Below are positions 6,920 to 14,462 of a DNA stretch of 22,011 nucleotides, in pieces. A program made the position numbers and the translations under genes. Source of the stretch: Amarolinea sp964580725 (GTDB lineage Bacteria; Chloroflexota; Anaerolineae; SSC4; Amarolineaceae); contig CAZOLV010000089.1 of the NCBI GenBank assembly GCA_964580725.1, positions 1 to 22,011 on the forward strand. Reading direction: 5' to 3'. The first letter of the stretch is position 1, and each line of letters opens with the position of its first letter. Under the pieces are notes generated by a model. The model did no database searches. It had not been told where the DNA came from and was given only the letters and a program-made list of their open reading frames with translations.

Positions 6920-9421
6920 ATGCTGCGTCGTACCCTGATCGGGCGCGCCCGGCGCACAACTGGTGCGGCCTTGATCCTTTGTTTGCTGTTGATCCCCTCC
7001 CTGCCTTCGACAACCTCCGCTGCACTGAATCCATCTCCCGCTGCGCCGGGCGTGCTCATCACCGTCTGCCCGTCCGGCTGCACGTTCACGCGCATTCAAG
7101 ACGGCATCGAGGCTGCGACCGCCGGCGATACGGTGATCGTCAGCGCAGGCATTTACAATGAAAACCTGCGCCTGCGCGTGGGTGTTAGCGTCGAAGGCGC
7201 CGGCGCGGAGGCAACGATCGTGGATGGCGGCCGGCGCGACAGCGTGTTGCAGGCAACGCTTGGTTCGATTGACGCCAGCACGGTGGTGCGCAAACTGACG
7301 TTGCGCAACGGCCGGGCGCTGGCGGGCGCCGGCGTGTTGATTCATGCCGCCGCCCCAACCCTGACCGATGTCATCATCGAAAACAATGAGGCCTCGACGA
7401 CCGGCGGAGGCGTGGCCGTGTTGGCCGGCGGACGTCTCAATATGACCGGGGGCGCGCTGCGCAACAACACGGCCGGCACAACCGGCGGAGCGCTGTTCTT
7501 CGACACGCTGACCTTTGGCTCTGTCGTCAGCAGCGAACTGGCGGGCAATCAGGCGCAAAACGGCGGCGGGCTGTACAGCAACACTGCCACGGTGACGATC
7601 AGCAACACGCTGTTCAGCGACAATCAGGCTACACAGCACGGCGGCGGGGCGGTCTTTGCCCAACGCAGCGGCGGCGAGGTACAGTTCAGCACGTTCGAAA
7701 ACAACATGGCGACAAGCGGTCATGGCGGCGCCATTGTGTCACAGGACGCTTCCAGCACGGCGCTGCGTAACAACATCTTTCGTAACAACCGCACGCAGGC
7801 CACCAACGCCATCGCCGGGGCGGTCAAGATTTTTTCGGCTGCCACATCTCCGGTGGCCAACAACCTGTTCGAGGGCAATCAAAGCGTGGACGGCGGCGGG
7901 CTGGTGGTGCAGGCGTCCAACATCTCGGTGACGGGCAACACCTTCCGCGCCAACGTGGCGACACGCTTCGGCGGCGGCATGGTGGCCAACCAGGGGGCGC
8001 AGGTGAATCTCAGCCAGAATCTGTTCATACAAAATCAGGCGGCGACGGACGCCGGCGCCTTGATCTATCAGTACAGTTCGGGCGGCGACATCTCGCGCAA
8101 CACGTTCAGCGGCAATCAGGCCAGCATGACCCACGGCAACAGCGGGGCGATCAAGATCTACAATTTGTCGAACCCGACGATCAGCCAGAATCTAATCGAA
8201 AACAACCAGGCGAAGGACGGCGGCGGCATCTACGTGGAACTGCTGTCGGCGCCGGTCATCAGCGACAACGTGATCCGGCTGAATCACAGCGGCGAGTACG
8301 GCGGCGGCATTGGGGTCACGTCAGGCTCGCGGCCGATCATTGTGAACAACGAGATTGCCAACAACCGCAGCAGCTTGAACGGCGGCGGCGTTTTCATCAA
8401 CGACCAGGCCAGCGTGACGCTGGAGCGCAACCGCATCAACGACAACGAGGCGTCGGCATTGGGCGGCGGGGTCGTGCTGCTATCGGCGGGCGGCCAGGTG
8501 CGCGGCAACAGTATTAGCTTCAACCGGGCGGTGGGCAGCGGCGGCGGTTTGGTCATCAACGCCAGCGACCCGCTGGTGCAGAACAACACGATCAGCCGCA
8601 ACACAGCAGGCCAGATGGGCGGCGGCGTGCTGGTGCAGGCGGCCAGTGCGCCCAGCGCGTTCGACAACGTCGTCAGCGGCAACCGCGCCGCCATCGGAGC
8701 GGGGATGGCGTTCTTCAGCAGCGCCGGCAGTTGGAACAACAATCAGATCAACGGCAACACGGCCAGCGGCGGCGGCGGCGGCGTGATGCTGAGCGCCAGC
8801 AACCCGGAACTGCTCAACGGCTATCTCTTCAACAATTCAGCGGGAACTTTCGGCGGGGCGCTGTTGATTCAGGCCAACTCGCAGCCCACGATCGGCAACA
8901 ACGAGATTCGCTTCAATGCCGCTTCCGGTTCGGGTGCCGGCATCCAGATTTCTTCTTCGACGCCGGCCGTCAGGAACAACACGATCACCAACAACACGGG
9001 CGAAGGGGTGAACCTGCTGACCTCGGTTGGCGTCAATCTGACCGAGAACATCATCACCGCCAACACCGTGGGAATTCGCGCCGATCCGGTCACGCAGGTG
9101 ACGTTGGTCCACAACAACGTTTGGAACAACGGCGAGGCCAATTACCGCGGGGTGACGCCCGGCAGCAGCGACGTGGCGCTCGATCCGCTCTATGTGCAGG
9201 GGCCGTTTGGCCGCTTCTACCTCAGTCAAACGGCGGCCGGACAGGCGCGCACCAGCCCGCTGGTGGACGCCGGCCAGCAGCCGGCGTCGGCGTTGGGGCT
9301 GGATCGTCTCACGACGCGCACCGACGGCGGCGCTGACAGCGGGATGGTTGACCTGGGCGTGCACTACCCAATCTTCACCGACAGGGCGCGCACCTGGTTG
9401 CCGAACATTTGGATCAATTGA
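6920..9421 (+). CDS. Secreted right-handed parallel beta-helix repeat protein 3 (about 833 aa)
   Basis: The frame is open from further upstream within gene 2, but ATG 6920 is preferred. It lies 4 nt after the gene 2 stop, is preceded by GGGGAGA (6907-6913), and begins a classic signal peptide (MLRRTLIGRARR, then ALILCLLLIP, cleavage near TTSA). The mature N-cap is ITVCPSGCTFTRIQ. About 30 Asn/Gly-rich beta-helix coils follow, then the shared C-terminal domain (YLSQ, SPLVDAG, TTRTDG, GVHYPIF) and the end TWLPNIWIN. The tight junction indicates translational coupling with gene 2. The stop lies 5 nt from the convergent methyltransferase stop, with no room for a separate terminator. The exact ligand or role is not evident; an extracellular fibre-like protein is the inference. 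Confidence 0.85.
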   Translation: MLRRTLIGRARRTTGAALILCLLLIPSLPSTTSAALNPSPAAPGVLITVCPSGCTFTRIQDGIEAATAGDTVIVSAGIYNENLRLRVGVSVEGAGAEATIVDGGRRDSVLQATLGSIDASTVVRKLTLRNGRALAGAGVLIHAAAPTLTDVIIENNEASTTGGGVAVLAGGRLNMTGGALRNNTAGTTGGALFFDTLTFGSVVSSELAGNQAQNGGGLYSNTATVTISNTLFSDNQATQHGGGAVFAQRSGGEVQFSTFENNMATSGHGGAIVSQDASSTALRNNIFRNNRTQATNAIAGAVKIFSAATSPVANNLFEGNQSVDGGGLVVQASNISVTGNTFRANVATRFGGGMVANQGAQVNLSQNLFIQNQAATDAGALIYQYSSGGDISRNTFSGNQASMTHGNSGAIKIYNLSNPTISQNLIENNQAKDGGGIYVELLSAPVISDNVIRLNHSGEYGGGIGVTSGSRPIIVNNEIANNRSSLNGGGVFINDQASVTLERNRINDNEASALGGGVVLLSAGGQVRGNSISFNRAVGSGGGLVINASDPLVQNNTISRNTAGQMGGGVLVQAASAPSAFDNVVSGNRAAIGAGMAFFSSAGSWNNNQINGNTASGGGGGVMLSASNPELLNGYLFNNSAGTFGGALLIQANSQPTIGNNEIRFNAASGSGAGIQISSSTPAVRNNTITNNTGEGVNLLTSVGVNLTENIITANTVGIRADPVTQVTLVHNNVWNNGEANYRGVTPGSSDVALDPLYVQGPFGRFYLSQTAAGQARTSPLVDAGQQPASALGLDRLTTRTDGGADSGMVDLGVHYPIFTDRARTWLPNIWIN

Positions 9422-9426
9422 CGGCG

Positions 9427-10155
9427 CTACGGCCGGCAAATCTGGAAGAGGTTGAGCCGCCTGCTCTGGCCGTCGGCGTAGTACGTCTCGACGATGGTCA
9501 GGGCGGCAGCCTGCGCCAGAGCGTGGGCCTCGGCCAACGAAACATGGTGTACATAGCGCAGACCGCGCCCCTCGCGGCGCCAGTCGAGTAGGGCGTCGCC
9601 CGACTCCACCTGATCCGCCGTCAGGCCGATGGCGTCCCAGGGCAGGTAACGGTCGCGCCAGCGGGGGTCGTCCGGGAACTGCCAGTGGCTGGCGATGAGC
9701 GCGCCGGCTGGGGCCAATAGCTGACCGGCCTGGCGCAGCACAGCGGCGCGCAGGTCGAAACCGGGCAGGTGGTGGAGCAGCGCCAGGACGTAGATGGCGT
9801 CGTAGGGTGTGCCGGGCGGCAGCGTCTGCGGCCAACCGTCCACGGTCACATCGGCCAGGACGAGATGCGCCTGGCCCAGTTCCAGCCCGCGCAGCGCGGC
9901 GGCGGCCATGTCGAGCAGGTCAGGGCTGGCGTCTACGCCGGTGTAGCGGGCGGCGGGCCGTTCTTGCGCCAACAGGCGCGCCAGGCGCCCGTTGCCGCAG
10001 CCCAGATCGAGCACGGCGGGCGCCGGCGGCAGCAGGGGTAGCGTGCGCAGCAGCCCGCTTTGGCCGGTCCCCCGCGACCGTGCAAAGGCGCCGGCGCAAG
10101 CGCCATAAAAGGTTCGATTGAGCGCCAGGAGGCGCTGGACGACTGCGACGTTCAT
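9427..10155 (-). CDS. Class I SAM-dependent methyltransferase, Trm9/ALKBH8-like (putative tRNA wobble-uridine carboxymethyl methylase)
   Basis: The 242-aa protein starts at ATG 10155 (- strand). Motif I is DLGCGNG at residues 50-56, followed by YTGVD (D75) and an acidic ADV (D102). The opening LNRTFY and the later GDALLDW, then RYVHHVSLAEAHAL and a final IVETYYADG, resemble the Trm9 pattern as I recall it (LN-x-FY near the start, PW, RYYH-x-x-x-x-x-EL, then a Tyr/Asp-rich end). Eukaryotic Trm9/ALKBH8 methylates the carboxymethyl group of cm5U34 in tRNA to give mcm5U. The gene diverges from elp3 with a 60-nt gap, and Elp3 makes the precursor group, which strengthens this call. The Trm112 partner needed by eukaryotic Trm9 is not in the window. 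A generic small-molecule methyltransferase remains possible. The methyltransferase fold is near certain; the substrate is inferred. Confidence 0.75.
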   Translation of the reverse strand: MNVAVVQRLLALNRTFYGACAGAFARSRGTGQSGLLRTLPLLPPAPAVLDLGCGNGRLARLLAQERPAARYTGVDASPDLLDMAAAALRGLELGQAHLVLADVTVDGWPQTLPPGTPYDAIYVLALLHHLPGFDLRAAVLRQAGQLLAPAGALIASHWQFPDDPRWRDRYLPWDAIGLTADQVESGDALLDWRREGRGLRYVHHVSLAEAHALAQAAALTIVETYYADGQSRRLNLFQICRP

Positions 10156-10215
10156 CGGCGCTCAAGACCCCCGCCGGCTTGGGATTTCTCCGCACACATC
10201 ATCGAGCAGACCATC
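10156..10215. promoter_or_regulatory. Divergent promoter region between the methyltransferase and elp3
   Basis: These 60 nt must hold the start signals of both divergent genes unless their promoters lie inside the opposite gene. I see no clear -35/-10 pair on either strand. The shared short spacer makes joint regulation plausible. Confidence 0.4.
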
Positions 10216-11907
10216 ATGCAAGAACAGACCGAGACAATGCCACAAGGGCCAGACCCATTCGATCCGCAGCGCCTGGCGCAGTGGCGGCGCGCCCACACGG
10301 CCCCGCTCGACTTCGAGGCGCAGGAGGTGGCGCTGTTGGCGCTGCTGCGCGCTGTGCAGACGGCGCCGCACTGGTCGCGCCGCAGCCTCGATCGCCTGAC
10401 GCGCCAACATCTGGGGGCGCAAGAAGCGGCGCGCTTCACGCGCGATCGGCTGATGCAGGCGTATCGGGCGCTGGCGGCGGCAGGCAAGATCGAACTGGAT
10501 CGCACGACTGTGACCCGATTGCAGCGCAAGCCGACGCGCACGATTTCGGGCGTGGCGCCGGTCGCCGTCTTGACCAGACCCTACCCCTGCCCCGGCTCCT
10601 GCATTTTCTGCCCGACCGACGAGACTATGCCCAAAAGCTATCTGCGCGCCGAGCCGGGGGCGCAGCGGGCTTTTTTGGAACAGTTCGATCCGCTGCGACA
10701 AACAGCAGGCCGCATTGCGGCGTTGGCGGCCATTGGCCACGCGACCGACAAGATCGAGCTGTTGATCCTGGGCGGCACCTGGTCGGCCTATCCGCGTGCC
10801 TATCAGGAAACGTTCGTGCTGCGCTGCCTGGAGGCGCTGAACGGCCAGCCCGCCGCCAATCTCAGCGCCGCCCAGCAGGCCAACGAGACGGCGCGGCAAC
10901 GCAACGTGGGACTGGTCATCGAGACGCGGCCCGATTGGATCACGCCGGCGGAGACGGCCTGGCTGCGCCGCCTGGGCGTGACCAAAGTACAGATGGGGGT
11001 GCAGAGCCTCGATGACCGCATTCTGGCGCTCAACGAACGCGGGCACACCGTGGAGGAGAGCCGGCGCGCTGTGCGCCTGCTGCGGGCGGCCGGCTTCAAG
11101 ATTCACCTGCACTGGATGCCCAACCTGTTTGGCGCCACGCCGGAGGGCGATCTGGCCGATTACCGCCGCTTCTGGGAAGATCCGGCGCTGCGCCCCGATG
11201 AACTGAAGATCTATCCCTGCTCGCTGTTGGAGGGCACGGAACTGGCCAGGCGTTGGCGCGCCGGCCTCTATCGCCCCTACACGCAGGATGAGCTGTTGGA
11301 GCTGCTGATCGAATGCAAGCGCCTGACGCCGCCCGATTGCCGTTTGAGCCGGGTGGTGCGCGACATCCCATCGCAGGAGATTCTGGCCGGCAATCGCACG
11401 GTCAATCTGCGCCAGGAGGCGCAACGTGAGATGGCGCGGCGCGGGCTGATGTGCCAGTGCATCCGCTGCCAAGAGGTGCGCGGCGAGCCGGTGGAACCGG
11501 AGAGCCTGGCGCTCGATTCTCTCTGCCATGCCACCGACATCGGCGACGAGTGGTTCTTGCGCATGCGCACGCCCGCCGGACGCCTGGCCGGCTTTCTGCG
11601 CCTGCTGCTGCCCCGCCCGTTCGACGCGCAAAACCCCCTGACGCCCGACGACGTCATCGCCGAGATTCGGGGCGCTGCGTTGATTCGTGAGGTTCATGTC
11701 TATGGTCCGGCTTTGGTGGTGGGGGAAAACAGCAGCGGCGAGGCGCAGCACGTGGGCGTGGGTCGGCGGCTGATCGAGGCGGCGCGGGCAACGGCGCAGC
11801 AGCGCGGGCTCCATCGGCTGGCGGTCATTGCCGCCGTCGGCACGCGCCCATACTACCGTCGTCTCGGTTTCGAGTTGGGCGACCTATACATGCACAGTCA
11901 GGCCTAG
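10216..11907 (+). CDS. elp3: Elp3-type tRNA uridine(34) radical SAM / GNAT enzyme
   Basis: ATG 10216 gives 563 aa, close to the usual bacterial and archaeal Elp3 length. The frame runs further upstream into the methyltransferase, but homologues do not need that part. The radical SAM cluster is C125-x3-C129-x2-C132 in PCPGSCIFCPTD, followed by the bacterial Elp3 signatures MPKSYL, EPGAQRA and LGGTWSAYP. The C-terminal third has the GNAT acetyl-CoA fold: REVHVYGP, QHVGVGRRLIE and the closing YYRRLGFE...YM. Elp3 uses SAM radical chemistry and acetyl-CoA to start carboxymethylation of wobble U34. In bacteria it acts without the eukaryotic Elongator partners. Weak ribosome binding (GAGCAGA) was seen. 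The last 24 nt overlap the convergent kinase gene. Identification is very secure. Confidence 0.95.
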   Translation: MQEQTETMPQGPDPFDPQRLAQWRRAHTAPLDFEAQEVALLALLRAVQTAPHWSRRSLDRLTRQHLGAQEAARFTRDRLMQAYRALAAAGKIELDRTTVTRLQRKPTRTISGVAPVAVLTRPYPCPGSCIFCPTDETMPKSYLRAEPGAQRAFLEQFDPLRQTAGRIAALAAIGHATDKIELLILGGTWSAYPRAYQETFVLRCLEALNGQPAANLSAAQQANETARQRNVGLVIETRPDWITPAETAWLRRLGVTKVQMGVQSLDDRILALNERGHTVEESRRAVRLLRAAGFKIHLHWMPNLFGATPEGDLADYRRFWEDPALRPDELKIYPCSLLEGTELARRWRAGLYRPYTQDELLELLIECKRLTPPDCRLSRVVRDIPSQEILAGNRTVNLRQEAQREMARRGLMCQCIRCQEVRGEPVEPESLALDSLCHATDIGDEWFLRMRTPAGRLAGFLRLLLPRPFDAQNPLTPDDVIAEIRGAALIREVHVYGPALVVGENSSGEAQHVGVGRRLIEAARATAQQRGLHRLAVIAAVGTRPYYRRLGFELGDLYMHSQA

Positions 11908-13053
11908 ACCCGCGCCAGGCGCCGTTTCGATCTCCATGCGCCCGCCCAGAATTTTGACGCGTTCCTGCAGGCCAAGCAACCCAAAGCCACCGCTCACCTG
12001 TGCGGCGCCGATCCCATCGTCACGCATGGCCAGCCGCATCCCTTCCGGCGCCAGGTACTCCAGCGTGATCTCGACCCGCTGTGCCTGAGCATGTTTGCGC
12101 ACGTTGGTCAGCCCCTCCTGCACGGCGCGGTAGAGGGTCAACTCGACCTGCGGGCTGAGGGGACGCGGCGTTCCCAGAATGGTGACCTGCACTTGCAGCC
12201 CGCTGGCCTGCGCCTCTTGCGTCAGGGCGGCGATGGCGTCGGGCAGGGGGCGGTTTTCGGTGGGATTGGCGCGCAGCGCCGCCACCGAGCGCCGCACATC
12301 GGCCAATCCCTCTTGGGTCAGGGTTTGCGCCTTGTTGAGCGCATCCAGCGCCCGCGTCGGGTCACGTGCGAGCAGTGTGCGCGCCGCGCCGATCTGCACG
12401 TTGATGACGGTCAGGTAGTGTCCCAGGCTGTCGTGAATCTCTCGCGCCAGGCGATTGCGCTCCCTGCTGATGGCCAGTTCCTCGGCCTGCACGGCGTATT
12501 CGCCTAGCTGGCGGTTGGCGGCGGCCAGTTCAGCGGTCAACTGCTCTCCCCTGGCGCGCGCTCGTTCTTCGCTGATGGCGATCTGGATGAAGATGCCGAC
12601 GAAGATCATGGCGGCGCTGAACGAAACGCCCATCTGCAACAGGCCGCGCGCTTCGGCGCCCAGGATCAGCATGACACCCAACACGCTCAGCAGCAGGGCA
12701 ACGGCGACCAGCAGCACGCCGCGCCGCGACAGCATGGCGACGGCGTGTCCCACCAGCGGCAGGACGATCAACCAGGCGTTCATGCGGCTGGCAAAAAGCA
12801 AAACGCCGCCCACAGCGATCTGCACGGCGAAGTAGGCGATGATGGGGCGCTTCTGCGCCCGCTCGATCAAAGCGGGTTGCCAGTAGATGCCGAGCAACGT
12901 GTAGACGATGACGGCTGTGGTGAGCAGAATCAGTTCGAGGACGGTGTAGGGTGTGGGAACGCTGAAAGTGACGACGAGCGCCGCCACGACAACGGCGATG
13001 AAGGCCCAATTGCCACTGTTGATACGCAGGGGGCCGGAGGGTCGGGCAGTCAT
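11884..13053 (-). CDS. Membrane sensor histidine kinase, HisKA_3/LiaS-DegS type (389 aa)
   Basis: Six predicted membrane segments occupy residues 16-160 with only short loops, so the sensor is largely within the membrane. A coiled-coil-like helix (about 161-195) leads to the HisKA_3 dimerisation motif ERNRLAREIHDSLGH, with H207 as the phospho-acceptor. The HATPase_c domain shows the N-box around N317, the DDGIGA box (D345-A350) and the GFGLLG lid (356-361), and ends with GAGLGLTVHV. All catalytic boxes are intact. Its ATG overlaps the stop of the upstream NnrS-like gene (ATGA, 13050-13053), so the two are translationally coupled. No response regulator is adjacent: the next gene downstream is elp3 in convergent orientation, overlapping by 24 nt. 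It normally would signal to a LuxR/NarL-type regulator encoded elsewhere. The stimulus is unknown. Confidence 0.9.
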   Translation of the reverse strand: MTARPSGPLRINSGNWAFIAVVVAALVVTFSVPTPYTVLELILLTTAVIVYTLLGIYWQPALIERAQKRPIIAYFAVQIAVGGVLLFASRMNAWLIVLPLVGHAVAMLSRRGVLLVAVALLLSVLGVMLILGAEARGLLQMGVSFSAAMIFVGIFIQIAISEERARARGEQLTAELAAANRQLGEYAVQAEELAISRERNRLAREIHDSLGHYLTVINVQIGAARTLLARDPTRALDALNKAQTLTQEGLADVRRSVAALRANPTENRPLPDAIAALTQEAQASGLQVQVTILGTPRPLSPQVELTLYRAVQEGLTNVRKHAQAQRVEITLEYLAPEGMRLAMRDDGIGAAQVSGGFGLLGLQERVKILGGRMEIETAPGAGLGLTVHV

Positions 13054-14165
13054 GCGGACGGGCCTTGCGTCGTTGTGGCGCCTTGCCGTGCGGAGCGCAC
13101 GGTATTGGCCAGGAAGAGCAACAGGGCGATGACGTTCAGCATCCCGCCCCAGGCGCGCCAGCTTTGATTGGGGGCCAGATCGCCCATGACGCGCAGGATG
13201 AGCGAGAGGTGCAGCAGGGCCAGGTGGCCAAAGAACGCCCGCGAGAAGGGCAGTGCGATGTGCAGCACGGCGGGCAGGATGATTGGAGCGTGGCCAAAGA
13301 TCATCGAGAAGATGAAGCCGAGCAGGATCATGTGCAGCATAGCGTCGTAGGGCGGCCCGGCCAGGAAACGTTCACCCCAGGCGGCCCAGGCGCCGCCCGC
13401 CACGATGAGCCAGAAGTAGCCGGGGAGCAGACAGGCGGCGATGAACTGCCCCAGCCCTTGTTTGCGAATGGTGCGGCGGGCGATGTCGAAGCGCAGCAGC
13501 CAGGCGCCGGCGATCAACAGGCCCAGGCCGGCGAGGCGGATGCCCCAGGCGAGGTCGAACAGCGACAAGATCAGGCCGGCGGCGAAGATGGCCAGGGCCG
13601 CCATGAACGAACGCAAGATGCCCGGTTGCAGCATCAGCACTCTTGACAGTTCCAGCCGCTCGCCGGCAACGGTGACGACCAGGAAGCCGGCCCACCAGGG
13701 TGTGACGCTGGCCAGGGCACTGCCCGACAGCCAGAGCAGATTGCCGACGACCCACAAGAGCGCCCCTCCGCCCATGACGAAGATGGCGGTATCGGGCCGT
13801 AGGCGGTAGATGGCGACGAAGATGGCCGTCAGAACCAGGCTGGCGATCAACAACAAAGCTGCCGGAATCGGGGCCGGAGCGCCCAACAGGAGCGACAGTC
13901 CCCCCAAACCGGCGGCCAGCGGGGCGGCGTACGCCCAACGCCGGTTCAGGCCGACGGCGCGCTCCATGCAGATGAGCGTGCCGAGAAAACCGCCGATCAT
14001 CAGCGGCCCATGATTGGCGGCCAGCGTGGCGCTGAGGGGCGGCAGACGCCAGCCGATGCGTAGCAGCCCAGCCCACATGGCGGCCAGCAGGCTCAATGCG
14101 CCCAATAGAACGAATGGCAGGCGCAAGAATCGCGCCGGTTGTTTGGCGACAGGTGATGTTTTCAT
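13050..14165 (-). CDS. NnrS-like polytopic membrane protein, His-rich (371 aa)
   Basis: About ten to twelve hydrophobic helices cover the whole protein. Conserved-looking motifs are NHGPLMIGGFLGT (H52) with a following ERAVGL, and LHMILLGFIFSMIFGHAPI (H278, H292), then H302, H314 and H319. His residues placed within membrane helices suggest heme or metal binding. This fits NnrS, a heme- and copper-containing membrane protein linked to nitric-oxide stress, but similarity is by motif impression and the family assignment is tentative. It is the first gene of a two-gene unit, overlapping the kinase start by 4 nt, so the kinase may sense something related to its function. A consensus promoter lies immediately upstream. 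Confidence 0.65.
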   Translation of the reverse strand: MKTSPVAKQPARFLRLPFVLLGALSLLAAMWAGLLRIGWRLPPLSATLAANHGPLMIGGFLGTLICMERAVGLNRRWAYAAPLAAGLGGLSLLLGAPAPIPAALLLIASLVLTAIFVAIYRLRPDTAIFVMGGGALLWVVGNLLWLSGSALASVTPWWAGFLVVTVAGERLELSRVLMLQPGILRSFMAALAIFAAGLILSLFDLAWGIRLAGLGLLIAGAWLLRFDIARRTIRKQGLGQFIAACLLPGYFWLIVAGGAWAAWGERFLAGPPYDAMLHMILLGFIFSMIFGHAPIILPAVLHIALPFSRAFFGHLALLHLSLILRVMGDLAPNQSWRAWGGMLNVIALLLFLANTVRSARQGATTTQGPSA

Positions 14166-14173
14166 AGGGCGGC

Positions 14174-14202
14174 AGTATGCGACAGAACGTCCGAACTGTC
14201 AA
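14174..14202 (-). promoter_or_regulatory. Consensus promoter of the NnrS-like/kinase operon
   Basis: On the - strand, TTGACA (14202-14197) and CATACT (14179-14174) are 17 bp apart. The predicted start (about 14167) is only a couple of bases before the ATG at 14165, and no Shine-Dalgarno precedes that ATG. A leaderless or nearly leaderless mRNA is therefore implied. Confidence 0.6.
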
Positions 14203-14271
14203 GCGGCAGCGATGGGAAAAACAGGGCCGTTGTGCGCCTGGCGACAACGAGAGCGAAAGGGAGGTTCTCTG

Positions 14272-14439
14272 ATGATGACTGTTCGTGCTCTGCTTTGGCT
14301 GACGCTCCTTGTGGGCGCCTGGTCGGGTGCGACGCTGGCGGCGCAACCGGCGGACGATGGCTGGCCGTTGCCAGTGGTCAACGGCGATTTCGAGTTCTAC
14401 GAGGTTGTCTTTCAACAGAGGTCCGCGGCGCCATTCTGA
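14272..14439 (+). pseudogene. Truncated secreted-protein gene remnant (signal peptide plus about 30 aa)
   Basis: A strong ribosome-binding site (GGGAGG, 14259-14264, 7 nt spacing) leads to ATG 14272, with a second ATG next to it. The 55-aa product has a textbook signal peptide (MMTVRALLWLTLLVGAW, cleavage near ATLAA). It continues PLPVVNGDFEFYEV, the type of opening (VNGDFE) common at the start of secreted carbohydrate-binding or repeat proteins. It then ends at TGA, 23 nt before the sbcC-like stop. The full translation start signals with almost no mature protein suggest that a deletion removed most of a former gene. A genuine tiny secreted peptide is the alternative. No promoter was identified. 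Confidence 0.55.
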
Positions 14440-14462
14440 CGGGACAATGCCGGCGCCGGGTG

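Noticed and set aside
1030..9421. Phage tailspike or polysaccharide lyase identity for the beta-helix proteins
   Set aside because: They have signal peptides and a shared surface-protein C-terminus; no phage genes or catalytic residues were seen nearby.
10162..11814. Long antisense open frame (550 codons) opposite elp3
   Set aside because: Arg/Gln/Ala-rich shadow translation of a GC-rich gene; elp3 has complete domain evidence on the + strand.
14440..14462. GCCGGCGCCGG as a terminator between the gene remnant and sbcC
   Set aside because: Short self-complementary GC run without a proper loop or T-tract; common by chance in this composition.
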